DNA from: Nanobdellota archaeon | Lineage (GTDB): Bacteria > Patescibacteriota > Minisyncoccia > UBA6257 > GWB1-50-10 | Length of the DNA: 16,265 nucleotides | Assembly (NCBI GenBank): GCA_030695805.1 | Contig: JAUYPG010000027.1 | Location: 1-16,265 of the forward strand | Reading direction: 5' to 3' | In this document: positions 1-5,753 of the stretch, one piece after another | Layout of the letters: every line of letters begins with the position of its first letter | How positions within the stretch are numbered: the first letter of the stretch is position 1 | Made by a program: the position numbers and the translations under genes | Notes under the pieces: generated by a model | Told to the model about the DNA's origin: nothing | Databases searched by the model: none | Seen by the model: the letters and a program-made list of their open reading frames with translations, nothing else

Positions 1-65
1 CGACTTGCATGCCTTATCCACGCCGCCAGCGTTCGTCCTGGACCAGGATCAAATCCTCAAAAAGA
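1..65 (-). rRNA. 16S ribosomal RNA, 5' end (partial)
   Basis: Read on the minus strand, this stretch matches the start of bacterial 16S rRNA: TTTGATCCTGG, then GACGAACGCTGGCGGC, then GCATGCAAGTCG. Only about the first 65 nt are in the window and the gene runs off the left edge. The 5' end near 65 is set by lining up the GATC with the E. coli 16S start, so it may be off by a few bases. The universal 27F primer site is altered: GGTCCAG stands where GGCTCAG is usual. A 6-bp hairpin (GTCATC-TTGG-GATGAC, 75-90) lies just upstream and could belong to the leader. Confidence 0.93.
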
Positions 66-130
66 CTCCTAAGAGTCATCTTGGGATGACAAAAAAACTC
101 TTTTACTATTTACTTATTGGCTTGTTTACT

Positions 131-145
131 AAATTTTCAAAGACC
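131..145 (-). promoter_or_regulatory. boxA-like antitermination element in rRNA leader
   Basis: The minus strand reads GGTCTTTGAAAATTT, resembling the TCTTTGAAAA/boxA element found in rRNA leaders, where NusB/NusE-type factors load to prevent early termination. It lies between the predicted transcription start (about 178) and the 16S 5' end (about 65), the expected place. The identification rests on motif and position only. Confidence 0.5.
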
Positions 146-184
146 AGTCAGGCAGAAAAAAATACCCACTTCAGAGCATTATGT

Positions 185-212
185 ATTGTATAGAAGGAAA
201 TAAGAATGTCAA
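185..212 (-). promoter_or_regulatory. rRNA operon promoter (sigma-70 type)
   Basis: On the minus strand there is a perfect -35 TTGACA (207-212), a 16-nt spacer, and a -10 TACAAT (185-190, 5 of 6 consensus). Predicted transcription starts near 178, giving a leader of about 110 nt before the 16S gene. This is the only strong promoter facing the rRNA gene in the sequence available. Confidence 0.8.
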
Positions 213-222
213 ATGAAATTAA

Positions 223-247
223 CGGGGCGGACCACTGGTCTACCCCG
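223..247 (-). terminator. terminator of the response-regulator gene
   Basis: On the minus strand a hairpin with arms CGGGG/CCCCG and inner pairing GACCA/TGGTC is followed by the T-rich TTAATTTCATTT. It sits 30 nt after the stop of the receiver-domain gene and just upstream of the rRNA promoter, insulating the two units. The T tract is weak, so termination may be partial. Confidence 0.55.
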
Positions 248-276
248 ATGTTACGTAACGAAAGTCCCGACAGAAG

Positions 277-699
277 TTAGGAAACGGCGGCGGATACCAG
301 AGCTCGGTCAACCGCCTCCCAGAAGCGCTTGAGCTCCAAGCCGCGGGGCCCCTTCCTAAACCATCCATATACCCCGAGACGCCCGAGCTCCTCTTCGGAA
401 AGTTTCTCCCAACTCATTCCAGTTACAAAAACCACTGGAATACGAGCAGTCGCCTGCTCATTCCGCAAATCACGAAGAAGACGAATGCCCGCATCAGAGC
501 GCACACGGGACTTCTCATCTTCTGGGAACATGCCGTCCAGGATAATGAGGTTCGGCGCCTCCTCTTGCGCCATCCTCCGTGCCTCGACGGAGTTCTCGGC
601 GTCAACAAGGACGTAGTCCCGCCCCGCGTCCGCGAACATGTTATGGAATTCGCGACGCTCAATTGCTTGGTCCTCGACAATCAGAACCTTAGGAGGCAT
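277..699 (-). CDS. stand-alone response regulator receiver-domain protein
   Basis: A 140-residue protein made only of a CheY-like receiver domain. The acidic pair E9-D10 and the phosphoacceptor D55 (in LIILDGMFPE) are present, as are the switch threonine T93 (VVFVTG) and conserved lysine K116 (FRKGP). No DNA-binding or enzymatic output domain follows, so it would act through protein contacts or as a phosphorelay intermediate. The ATG at 699 was chosen because AAAGGAG lies seven bases upstream and the receiver fold begins at once (PPKVLIVED). The frame is open further upstream, but that extension is basic and unlike receivers and overlaps the promoter. No histidine kinase is in the window. Confidence 0.85.
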   Translation of the reverse strand: MPPKVLIVEDQAIERREFHNMFADAGRDYVLVDAENSVEARRMAQEEAPNLIILDGMFPEDEKSRVRSDAGIRLLRDLRNEQATARIPVVFVTGMSWEKLSEEELGRLGVYGWFRKGPRGLELKRFWEAVDRALVSAAVS

Positions 700-747
700 G
701 GTTAGCTCCTTTCTAGTGCGAGAATTCACGACACCTCTGCTTTCTCT

Positions 748-776
748 ACAATATCGCCTCACCCTTTTTATATCAA
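748..776 (-). promoter_or_regulatory. promoter of the response-regulator gene
   Basis: Minus strand TTGATA (771-776, 5/6 of -35 consensus), 17-nt spacer, TATTGT (748-753, 4/6 of -10 consensus). It would give a leader of about 40 nt carrying the AAAGGAG ribosome site. This supports the start at 699, because the promoter lies inside the alternative longer reading frame. Confidence 0.6.
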
Positions 777-889
777 GAGCCAGCATAAACTTGCCAAATC
801 CTAAAAAACCACCTACCATTACACTTGCTATTATGCCTGTTAATAAATTTGTAGATTCGGATTATTCGTAGTTTCGGATCGGTCTACCT

Positions 890-1210
890 ATGAAAAAAGA
901 CATCCACCCAACCTATTATAAAGAAGCAAAGATAAAGTGCGCCTGCGGGCACGTCTTTACCCTGGGCGCGACACGGGAAAAAATTGCAGTGGAAATCTGC
1001 TCAAATTGCCATCCTTTCTACACGGGCAAGCAGACGCTCATTGACACCGCGGGCCGCGCGGAGCGCTTCAAGGCGCGCGCCTCAAAAGCAAACGCTGGAA
1101 AAGTGGTGAAAAAGAAAGAAAAGAAAACTACCCGAGTGCAAAACAAAAAACCGAAAGTGATTGACGCGAAATTGAAAGCGGCGAAACCAAAAACGCCAAA
1201 GAAAAAATAA
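890..1210 (+). CDS. rpmE: 50S ribosomal protein L31
   Basis: A 106-residue L31 of the large ribosomal subunit. The start MKKDIHPTYY and the CSNCHPFYTG block are diagnostic. Four cysteines (C17, C19, C37, C40) form the zinc site of the C+ form, so this is the zinc-binding paralogue. The core ends near residue 70. A lysine-rich tail of about 35 residues (KKKEKK, KPKTPKKK) follows and makes it longer than the usual 65-75 residues; such tails probably contact rRNA. The ribosome site before the ATG is weak (GGTCTACCT). The gene for L25 follows 99 bp downstream on the same strand and may share its transcript. Confidence 0.95.
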   Translation: MKKDIHPTYYKEAKIKCACGHVFTLGATREKIAVEICSNCHPFYTGKQTLIDTAGRAERFKARASKANAGKVVKKKEKKTTRVQNKKPKVIDAKLKAAKPKTPKKK

Positions 1211-1211
1211 C

Positions 1212-1303
1212 CCTCACCGAATAACGAATCTCCGCCAGCTGGCGGATCGAATAAACGAATTCGTATATTCGATTATTCGTACGAAATTCGCTATTCGGCG
1301 AGG
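1212..1303. repeat. intergenic inverted repeat with ATTCG units between L31 and L25
   Basis: Outer arms 1212-1229 and 1286-1303 are complementary at 16 of 18 positions. The interior is packed with the word ATTCG or its complement (for example GAATTCG, ATTATTCG, GAAATTCG). The whole L31-L25 spacer can fold into a large hairpin, and the right arm carries GAGG just upstream of the L25 start, so folding could affect L25 translation. Similar ATTCG words occur at 856-875 before L31. Confidence 0.6.
1231..1246. repeat. 16-bp perfect palindrome, copy 1
   Basis: TCCGCCAGCTGGCGGA reads the same on both strands. An identical 16-mer occurs inside the coding sequence at 12570-12585. Two exact copies of a 16-bp palindrome in a 16-kb window are not expected by chance, so this looks like a dispersed repeat family. 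Confidence 0.75.
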
Positions 1304-1309
1304 TCAAGT

Positions 1310-1969
1310 ATGGAACTAAAAACCGCCCCAAGAACAATTCTCGGCAAAAAAGTAAAGGCCCTCCGAAAGGCGGGCTGGATTCCCGCGGAACTCTACGGCC
1401 ACGGAAAAGAAAACAGGCACCTGCAGATTTTGAAAAAAGAATTTAAGAAAATCTATGGAGAGGCCGGAGAGCATACGATTGTCCAAATCAAAACAGAGGA
1501 AGGAAACATTCCAACCTTGATTGTAGGCGTGCAAAAAAACCCCATAACCGATGAGTATCTTTCCGTGGACCTTCATGAAATCCGAATGGACGAAGAAATT
1601 AGAACCCATGTACCGATTGAGTTCACGGGCATCGCCCCTGGAGCAAAGAAAGGACTCATGGTGGTAAAAGTAACCGACGAACTTGAAATTGAGGCCCTCC
1701 CCGCGAACCTCCCGTCAAAAATTGAGGTATCTCTAAACACCCTTGAAAACGACGGCGACACCATCCATGTGGGCGACATAACGCTCCCCAAAGGCGTAAA
1801 GGCGCTTGTTCAGCCAAAAACCGTGCTTGTAACAATTACCGAGCACAAAGAAGAAAAGTTTGAAGAAGCGCCTATGCCGGTTGCGGAAGCCGCCGCGACG
1901 ACTGAAGAAAAGAAAACGCCGGATTCTCCCGACCGAAAGGGAGGAGAGAATCCGAGCGTTCCGACGTAA
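1310..1969 (+). CDS. rplY: 50S ribosomal protein L25 (Ctc/TL5 form)
   Basis: A 219-residue L25 that binds 5S rRNA in the central protuberance. The N-terminal L25 domain (about residues 1-90) has the typical start ELKTAPRTILGKKVKALRKAGWIPAELYGHG. The TL5-type C-terminal beta domain follows (about 95-183, HVPIEFTG to TVLVTITEH), making this the long, Ctc-like form. The last 35 residues are an acidic, alanine/proline-rich tail of low complexity; its DNA contains an imperfect hairpin (1921-1953) that may be an added repeat. The start follows GAGG with eight bases between it and the ATG. It shares direction with L31 and is followed by two strong inverted repeats. Confidence 0.95.
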   Translation: MELKTAPRTILGKKVKALRKAGWIPAELYGHGKENRHLQILKKEFKKIYGEAGEHTIVQIKTEEGNIPTLIVGVQKNPITDEYLSVDLHEIRMDEEIRTHVPIEFTGIAPGAKKGLMVVKVTDELEIEALPANLPSKIEVSLNTLENDGDTIHVGDITLPKGVKALVQPKTVLVTITEHKEEKFEEAPMPVAEAAATTEEKKTPDSPDRKGGENPSVPT

Positions 1970-1997
1970 GGAGGGAACTTCAAAAAGAATAATATCA

Positions 1998-2030
1998 GGA
2001 TATCGGATATCACGAGGATATCCGATATCC
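1998..2030. repeat. perfect inverted repeat downstream of L25
   Basis: Arms GGATATCGGATATC (1998-2011) and GATATCCGATATCC (2017-2030) pair perfectly over 14 bp around the 5-nt loop ACGAG. No T tract follows, so it is more likely a transcript-stabilising hairpin or dispersed repeat than a terminator by itself. Confidence 0.75.
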
Positions 2031-2038
2031 CAAATATC

Positions 2039-2066
2039 AAACCCCCCGACGCGCGTTGGGGGGTTT
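2039..2066 (+). terminator. transcription terminator after L31-L25
   Basis: Arms AAACCCCCC (2039-2047) and GGGGGGTTT (2058-2066) enclose a GC-rich loop that can add two more pairs. The hairpin is symmetric enough to work from both sides and would stop the rplY transcript and, on the minus strand, anything reading out of the 2397-2633 gene. The T run is only three bases on the plus strand. Confidence 0.6.
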
Positions 2067-2396
2067 GAGTTACCCAATTTGGAAAATTGAACCTCTGCTC
2101 AATTCCCCAAATTGAGGGGTGAAGCATACGCCTCACCCTGCGTATGCGCTGTATCGGGCGCTCCCGGTGGGCTCTGCTTCCCACTGGCTCACCATTTTCG
2201 CAAGACGGGGACAACTTGGAGCTTCTACCCACTCACGGGTCAAGGCGTTGCCATGCCTTGATTGTGTTTCGGTCTTGGCGACCTACACCACTTTTCTTCC
2301 TTGTGGTTCGGATGAGGACCCGCGTCCTCCTTCGTCTCGCCGGCTTGCCTGGCGGCCACTGGATTTGACTGCACTTCTTTTTTTATCCCAGAGAAG
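2067..2396. other. gene-free, hairpin-rich region
   Basis: I see no convincing gene in these 330 bp. The stretch is a chain of stem-loops: 2075-2114 (two imperfections that become G-U pairs only in minus-strand RNA), GCATACGC/GCGTATGC (2124-2147), CCGGTGGG/CCCACTGG (about 2164-2187), TCAAGGC/GCCTTGA (about 2239-2260) and GAGGAC/GTCCTC (about 2313-2328). Open frames on both strands are arginine- or serine-rich and resemble no family I know. It may be the structured 3' part of the minus-strand transcript of the 2397-2633 gene, or a separate RNA. I could not match it to tmRNA, RNase P RNA, SRP RNA or a group II intron. Confidence 0.45.
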
Positions 2397-2633
2397 TTAC
2401 TGGGGGTTGAAGATCAGTAATTCACCCGTTATCTCGTTCTTGAACACGAAGTGTTCGGAATGAGAAACGTCGGTGAACTGCTCCCACGTTTCGTACCAAC
2501 GTGGGGTCACGTACCACGTGTCCCGAGGGACACGGTCACGGGGCTGTCCGATCAGAAAGACGTCCCTGTCTTCTGATCCACCGGCTGAAGTATACCAGCC
2601 GGGGCCGAACCAGTTACACGAATTTTGTTTCAT
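2397..2633 (-). CDS. hypothetical 78-residue protein
   Basis: A small protein I do not recognise. The ATG at 2633 is preceded by a strong AAAGGAGG ribosome site, which is the main reason for calling it. The sequence is aromatic-rich (CNWFGPGWYTS near the start, then WYVTPRWYETW) and ends in ELLIFNPQ. It has no signal peptide or membrane segment, and a single cysteine at position 6. Codon use looks protein-like with no low complexity. The frame is open upstream, but a start there would ignore the ribosome site and pass through two leader hairpins. Soluble and probably cytoplasmic; role unknown. Confidence 0.55.
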   Translation of the reverse strand: MKQNSCNWFGPGWYTSAGGSEDRDVFLIGQPRDRVPRDTWYVTPRWYETWEQFTDVSHSEHFVFKNEITGELLIFNPQ

Positions 2634-2639
2634 TTTTTC

Positions 2640-2725
2640 CTCCTTTCGTTCCCCGGGCGCGGGTGGTATCCGCCTTTCGGGCGGACAAACCCGGGTACAA
2701 TCTCCCAGCCGTGATTGGCTGGGGC
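2640..2725 (-). promoter_or_regulatory. structured 5' leader of the 78-residue protein gene
   Basis: Two compact hairpins precede the ribosome site on the minus strand: CCCAGCC/GGCTGGG (2704-2723) and TCCGCC-CGAAA-GGCGGA (2669-2685). CCCGGG words flank the second and could close a longer stem. The arrangement could be a translational control element or simply a stable 5' end. It matches no riboswitch class I can name. Confidence 0.4.
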
Positions 2726-2934
2726 CAAAGCCACAGACGTAATGCCCGCGACTTCGTTGGAAATCTAACAAATAACCCAATAACTAATAACGTGATAACA
2801 ACTAAAGAAACTTTTAGACTCCCAACGAAACCGCGAACAAATTTTCAATCTCAAAGAACAATCATCGTGACGATACCCGCCACGCAACCGTGAGCCAAGC
2901 CCATAAAGAGACCGAGACAACGCGGAGGAGAGAG

Positions 2935-2986
2935 AAAAAAATTGCTCCGTCCCCTATCACGCCGTTGCCGGAGACCGGGGACAGAG
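2935..2986 (-). terminator. intrinsic terminator of the minus-strand 3.4-2.9 kb transcript
   Basis: On the minus strand the arms CTCTGTCCCC (2986-2977) and GGGGACGGAG (2954-2945) form a 10-bp stem with one G-U pair, with inner CCG/CGG pairing. The sequence CAATTTTTTT (ending at 2935) follows. The stem plus seven T residues is a standard intrinsic terminator. It ends transcription started at the consensus promoter at 3382-3410. Confidence 0.75.
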
Positions 2987-3058
2987 AAATCCTGTTGCCC
3001 TGATCTTATCACTTGTTGGCTCATCGGTTGCGTACCGACCATCACCCCACCCAGAATC

Positions 3059-3090
3059 TCATTCTCACGTTCTTGAGAACGTGAGAATGA
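3059..3090. repeat. perfect hairpin, 14-bp arms
   Basis: TCATTCTCACGTTC (3059-3072) and GAACGTGAGAATGA (3077-3090) pair perfectly around TTGA. There is no T tract on either side. It forms part of the candidate minus-strand RNA described for 2935-3375. Confidence 0.75.
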
Positions 3091-3299
3091 CTATATTGTA
3101 CTATCCCGAAGAGAAAGATGAAGAGAAGCGACGCGGGGAGAAGGGAAAGCGAACCTTGTTGCGCCTATAAAAGTGCGCAAAATACGTAAGTTGTCCGTCC
3201 CGTCCCCAAGTCATTTTCTCTCTCCTCCTCATCTTTCTCTCCAGGAATTTCTTATTATATTGTTTATGTGCTGTCCCCCGATTCCGCATACGAACAAGC

Positions 3300-3327
3300 G
3301 GCTGGGAGAGAATCCCAGCCATTTTTT
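3300..3327 (+). terminator. plus-strand intrinsic terminator
   Basis: GGCTGGG (3300-3306), loop AGAGAAT, CCCAGCC (3314-3320), then ATTTTTT. The stem and T tract are textbook for the plus strand. It would block readthrough into the lytic transglycosylase gene at 3441. No clear plus-strand gene precedes it within 1 kb, so either an unrecognised plus transcript exists or it acts as an insulator. Confidence 0.65.
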
Positions 3328-3381
3328 CTTGGCTGTGAATACCCTCTCTCCTTGGTATTCCACATTTCAGTTTATGTGTTT

Positions 3382-3410
3382 ATTATAGCATACTTACAAA
3401 AATATGTCAA
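3382..3410 (-). promoter_or_regulatory. perfect consensus sigma-70 promoter, minus strand
   Basis: TTGACA (3405-3410), a spacer of exactly 17 nt, TATAAT (3382-3387). Both hexamers are perfect, and it is the strongest promoter seen in the window. It fires leftward into the hairpin-rich, protein-poor region. Its -35 overlaps the -35 region of the divergent promoter for the gene at 3441, so the two may compete for polymerase. Confidence 0.85.
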
Positions 3411-3433
3411 TATCCCAACAAATATGCTATAAT
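3404..3433 (+). promoter_or_regulatory. promoter of the lytic transglycosylase gene (leaderless)
   Basis: Plus strand TATAAT at 3428-3433, preceded by TGC, which makes an extended -10. The best -35 is the weak ATGTCA (3404-3409). The -10 ends 7 nt before the ATG at 3441, so transcription should start at or next to the start codon. There is no ribosome-binding site and no room for one. Confidence 0.7.
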
Positions 3434-3440
3434 TAAAGAC

Positions 3441-4799
3441 ATGAAACAATACGTTGCCCTCGCGCTTCTCATCCTGCTCCTCTTTTCCCTGCCATTGGCG
3501 CAAGCGCAAGAATCTTCAACCGACGGCAAGTCGCGCGCCGAGCTTGAGGCGGAGCTCGCCGACCTCGAACGCCAAATTGAAGAACAGCAAAAGCAGGTAA
3601 CCACCTACAAGACGCAGGGAGCGTCTCTAAAAAACGAAATCAATTCCTTGAACTCCCGCATCACGAAACTGAATCTCCAGATCAAGGCGCTTGACCTCAC
3701 GATTGAAAAAGTAGGACGGAATATCGTAGAAACCCAGCGGAGCATAACGGGCACAGAGCGTAAAATTGATATCCACAAGGATGCCCTGACGCAAGCGGTT
3801 CGGAATCTCTACGAACAGGACCAGGAAGGGCTCGTGGAAATTCTTTTAAAAAACAAAGAACTCTCGGACTTTTTCGGAAGCATGAACGAAATCGCACGAG
3901 TACAAACCAACCTCCGCCTCGCCCTCGAGGAAATCGTGGGGCTCCGTGAAAATCTGGTAACCCAGAAAAATGAACTCGAACTTGATAAAGAAGACAATGA
4001 AAATCTAAGGACGGCCCAGCAAAGCCAGAAGAAGGGCGTGCAATCCACGCAAAAAGAAAAAGCAGATATTTTGAAAGTTACCAAGGGAAAGGAATCCGAA
4101 TATCAAAAACTTCTTGAAAAATCAAAAGAGACCGCGGCGCAGATTCGCGGAAGAATCTTCCAGCTCCTCGGCGGCGGTGAACTCACCTTTGAAAAGGCCT
4201 ATGAATTCGCAAAGTTAGCCGAAAAGGCAACAGGCGTGCGCGCCGCCTTTATCCTCGCGATTCTAAACCAAGAGTCCGCGTTTGGAAGAAACGTCGGCCA
4301 GTGCCAGTATAACGAAATCCATCCAAAAACAGGGGTAACGGTAATGCGCTCGAGAGACATCCCGATCTTTGAAGGGCTTCTCTCCCGCCTGGGTATTGAT
4401 AAGACCTCCCGTGCCGCCTACGTCTCCTGCCCCATTGTACGGGACGGCGCGCACGGAGGAGCCATGGGCCCGGCCCAGTTCATCCCCTCCACATGGAAAC
4501 TCTATGAATCCGCCATAGAAAAAGTAACGGGATCGAATCCCCCGAACCCATGGAATAATGCTGACGCCTTTGCCGGAACCGCGCTCTATCTGAAGGACTC
4601 CTTAAGCTCTGCCTCGTGCCGAAACTATGTGAATGAAAACAAGCACATAGCGGACACACAGGTTTTGATTGAGCGATGCGCCGCCTCGCAATACTACTCC
4701 GGAGGACGCTGGTATACCTACCGCTGGGTCTATGGCGAGCCCGTGGTTCAGAAAACCCAGAAGTTCCAGGCAGACATCAACGTTCTGGAGAGTTCATAA
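3441..4799 (+). CDS. secreted coiled-coil lytic transglycosylase
   Basis: A 452-residue exported peptidoglycan hydrolase. Residues 1-22 are a signal peptide with a hydrophobic core (ALLILLLFSL) and likely cleavage after AQA. Residues 30-235 form a long coiled coil like the regulatory arms of EnvC/PcsB/CwlO proteins. From 245 on there is a transglycosylase domain: the probable catalytic Glu is E278 (AILNQESAFG), and GAMGPAQFIPSTW at 340-352 matches the MltB/Slt signature. Four cysteines in the enzyme domain (288, 330, 393, 413) could form disulphides, consistent with an exported protein. It would cleave glycan strands between MurNAc and GlcNAc, possibly during division or pilus passage through the wall. 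It is monocistronic, with its own leaderless promoter and terminator. Confidence 0.88.
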   Translation: MKQYVALALLILLLFSLPLAQAQESSTDGKSRAELEAELADLERQIEEQQKQVTTYKTQGASLKNEINSLNSRITKLNLQIKALDLTIEKVGRNIVETQRSITGTERKIDIHKDALTQAVRNLYEQDQEGLVEILLKNKELSDFFGSMNEIARVQTNLRLALEEIVGLRENLVTQKNELELDKEDNENLRTAQQSQKKGVQSTQKEKADILKVTKGKESEYQKLLEKSKETAAQIRGRIFQLLGGGELTFEKAYEFAKLAEKATGVRAAFILAILNQESAFGRNVGQCQYNEIHPKTGVTVMRSRDIPIFEGLLSRLGIDKTSRAAYVSCPIVRDGAHGGAMGPAQFIPSTWKLYESAIEKVTGSNPPNPWNNADAFAGTALYLKDSLSSASCRNYVNENKHIADTQVLIERCAASQYYSGGRWYTYRWVYGEPVVQKTQKFQADINVLESS

Positions 4800-4829
4800 A
4801 ACAAAAATCCCAGCCATGGGTTTTTGTTT
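4798..4829 (+). terminator. terminator of the lytic transglycosylase gene
   Basis: AAACAAAAATCCCA and TGGGTTTTTGTTT pair with one bulged base around a GCC loop, starting at the stop codon, and TATATAATTTT follows. The U-rich 3' arm makes it a clear plus-strand intrinsic terminator. Confidence 0.75.
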
Positions 4830-4909
4830 ATATAATTTTAATCTACGCCCACAAACATCTCCGCTCCGCTGTTTTCCTAAATCCGCGTACTAAATCCGAT
4901 ATATAAGTC

Positions 4910-4942
4910 ATAAAAATACCGCACCGCTTGCGGTGCGGTATT
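4910..4942 (-). terminator. strong minus-strand terminator
   Basis: Arms AATACCGCACCGC (4915-4927) and GCGGTGCGGTATT (4930-4942) pair perfectly over 13 bp. On the minus strand the stem runs directly into TTTTTATG. It is the last and most convincing stop for transcription coming from the Cas2-fold gene, after the hairpin chain at 4943-5061. Confidence 0.8.
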
Positions 4943-5061
4943 GCCGAGGGTAACCCCTCGTCGCAAGCTCACTCGGGCCCTCGGCTCCGAGAGCCCTCGG
5001 GCTCGAGGAGGTTATGCTCGCCTTCGCATAGCAACCTCGTCCCGCCATGGCGGGACGAGGT
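4943..5061 (-). ncRNA. hairpin cluster, candidate structured RNA or 3' UTR
   Basis: Reading leftward on the minus strand there are four successive stems. First is a 28-nt perfect palindrome (5034-5061, centre CCGCCATGGCGG), then GGTT..TATGC/GCATAACC (about 5012-5036). CTCG.GCCC/GGGC.CGAG with an inner GGCT/AGCC follows (about 4973-5009), then CGAGGG-GTTA-CCCTCG (about 4946-4960). The run ends at the 4910-4942 terminator. There is no credible reading frame. It may be a processed 3' UTR of the Cas2-fold gene, an independent RNA, or a pile-up of dispersed palindromic repeats. Confidence 0.4.
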
Positions 5062-5088
5062 ATTCGTAGACGAAAATAAAAAAATATT

Positions 5089-5126
5089 TACTATCTTTAG
5101 TAGACGGCCGTCTATTAAAGATAGTA
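5089..5126. repeat. left flanking palindrome of the Cas2-fold gene
   Basis: A 38-nt palindrome centred on ACGGCCGT (5104-5111), arms TACTATCTTTAGTAGACGG and CCGTCTATTAAAGATAGTA, perfect except for one G-T pair (5100/5115). Its edge is only three bases from the stop codon of the gene at 5130-5747. It is homologous to the palindrome at 5769-5802. On the minus strand an AT-rich stretch with seven T residues follows it, so it could also help terminate transcription. Confidence 0.85.
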
Positions 5127-5129
5127 GCA

Positions 5130-5747
5130 CTACACCATTCGCTCCAAACTGCCTTGCTTAGTAATTTCAAATATCTGCACGTAAGAAAGCATCTCCCGGT
5201 CATAAAGATCTTTAAGAAATTTCTTCGGAATTTTCTGCTTTCCCACCCATACGCTCTGCTGACACATGGAAAAACCAAGCGCAAGAAGCGCGCTCCGAAG
5301 CCACTCCCGTTTATGCCGTTCCCGCTCGGGAATATCAAAAATCACGACTCGAAATGTTAAATCTTTCTTTGGAACATACTCGACCCGCGAGGGAGAAAAT
5401 TTCTTCTTCTCACGAAGGGAAAACAATTTTGCGAATCCCTTCTTTGTAATGCCCCACCCGAGTTGATTTCCGTGTTGTTTCTTTTTAGCAATGAGGTCAT
5501 CCCGCTGAAGTCGCGAAAGAATATTGTAAAATCTCTGATATTCCTCCCTGGAAGGAGCGCCATTGCCACACGACCCTCTCTCTCGCGAATGTCCGCCTCG
5601 ACGAGAAGGATACGAATCGAAAAATGCGCTCGCGATATCTCCCGTCAAAGAAACCATATCATCAACCACGCCTCCCAAAAATTCCAGCACAAACTCCGTT
5701 TTATCTCTGCGAAAATGTTTCGCGCTATTATCATTCAAACCACGCAT
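5130..5747 (-). CDS. PaaX-like protein: winged helix plus Cas2-fold domain
   Basis: A 205-residue two-domain protein. Residues 14-110 look like a winged helix-turn-helix (YNILSRLQRDDLIAKKK, then a wing and ITKKGFAKLF). Residues 129-200 fit the ferredoxin-like Cas2 fold as found in the middle domain of PaaX repressors: the first strand FRVVIFDIPE carries the conserved Asp (D138), followed by REWLRSALLALGF and SVWVGK. The PaaX C-terminal domain is missing, so it is shorter than PaaX (about 300). Residues 45-66 form a polar, glycine/arginine-rich insertion. Databases often label such proteins Cas2, but there is no CRISPR array or cas1 here. A -10 box lies 6 nt before the ATG. Matching palindromes sit at both ends. 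It could be a repressor or a nuclease. Confidence 0.75.
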   Translation of the reverse strand: MRGLNDNSAKHFRRDKTEFVLEFLGGVVDDMVSLTGDIASAFFDSYPSRRGGHSRERGSCGNGAPSREEYQRFYNILSRLQRDDLIAKKKQHGNQLGWGITKKGFAKLFSLREKKKFSPSRVEYVPKKDLTFRVVIFDIPERERHKREWLRSALLALGFSMCQQSVWVGKQKIPKKFLKDLYDREMLSYVQIFEITKQGSLERMV

Positions 5748-5753
5748 GGCTTA

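Larger units (their letters stand above)
2935..3375 (-). ncRNA. candidate structured RNA of about 440 nt
   Basis: A perfect promoter (3382-3410) and an intrinsic terminator (2935-2986) define a minus-strand transcript with no convincing long reading frame. Visible structure: GAATACC/GGTATTC, and GGCTGGG/CCCAGCC (3300-3320), which competes with AGCCA/TGGCT. A 19-bp stem AGAGAAAGATGAGGAGGAG (3240-3222) pairs with CTTCTCTTCATCTTTCTCT (3128-3110) using two G-U pairs. Inside it lies TTGCGC/GCGCAA, and a 14-bp stem sits at 3059-3090. The G-U pairs form only in minus-strand RNA, which supports this strand. A 37-codon frame (3101-3214) begins after AGGAGG, but that site is buried in the 19-bp stem. 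I could not match tmRNA, RNase P, SRP or 6S RNA. Confidence 0.45.

Noticed and set aside
251..275. GAAAGTCCCGAC resembling the GAAAGTCC core of RNase P RNA
   Set aside because: No P4 partner or other conserved RNase P elements nearby; too short to mean anything.
700..819. Upstream extension of the response-regulator frame
   Set aside because: The added 40 residues are not receiver-like, they overlap a good promoter (748-776), and the ATG at 699 has a strong AAAGGAG site.
2067..2400. Remnant of an IS200/IS605 tnpB gene or its omega RNA
   Set aside because: No zinc-ribbon or RuvC-like motif in any frame, and the hairpins do not match a transposon end I can name.
2119..2463. 114-codon plus-strand frame in the hairpin-rich region
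   Set aside because: No ribosome site, composition typical of chance frames, and its sequence is explained by stem-loops; the 3' part is antisense to the 78-residue gene.
2851..3045. 64-codon minus-strand frame with a hydrophobic C-terminus
   Set aside because: It runs through the intrinsic terminator at 2935-2986, and no family resemblance is seen.
5130..5747. CRISPR-Cas locus suggested by the Cas2-like fold
   Set aside because: There is no repeat-spacer array and no cas1 or effector gene; the winged helix in front of the fold fits PaaX-like proteins better than CRISPR Cas2.
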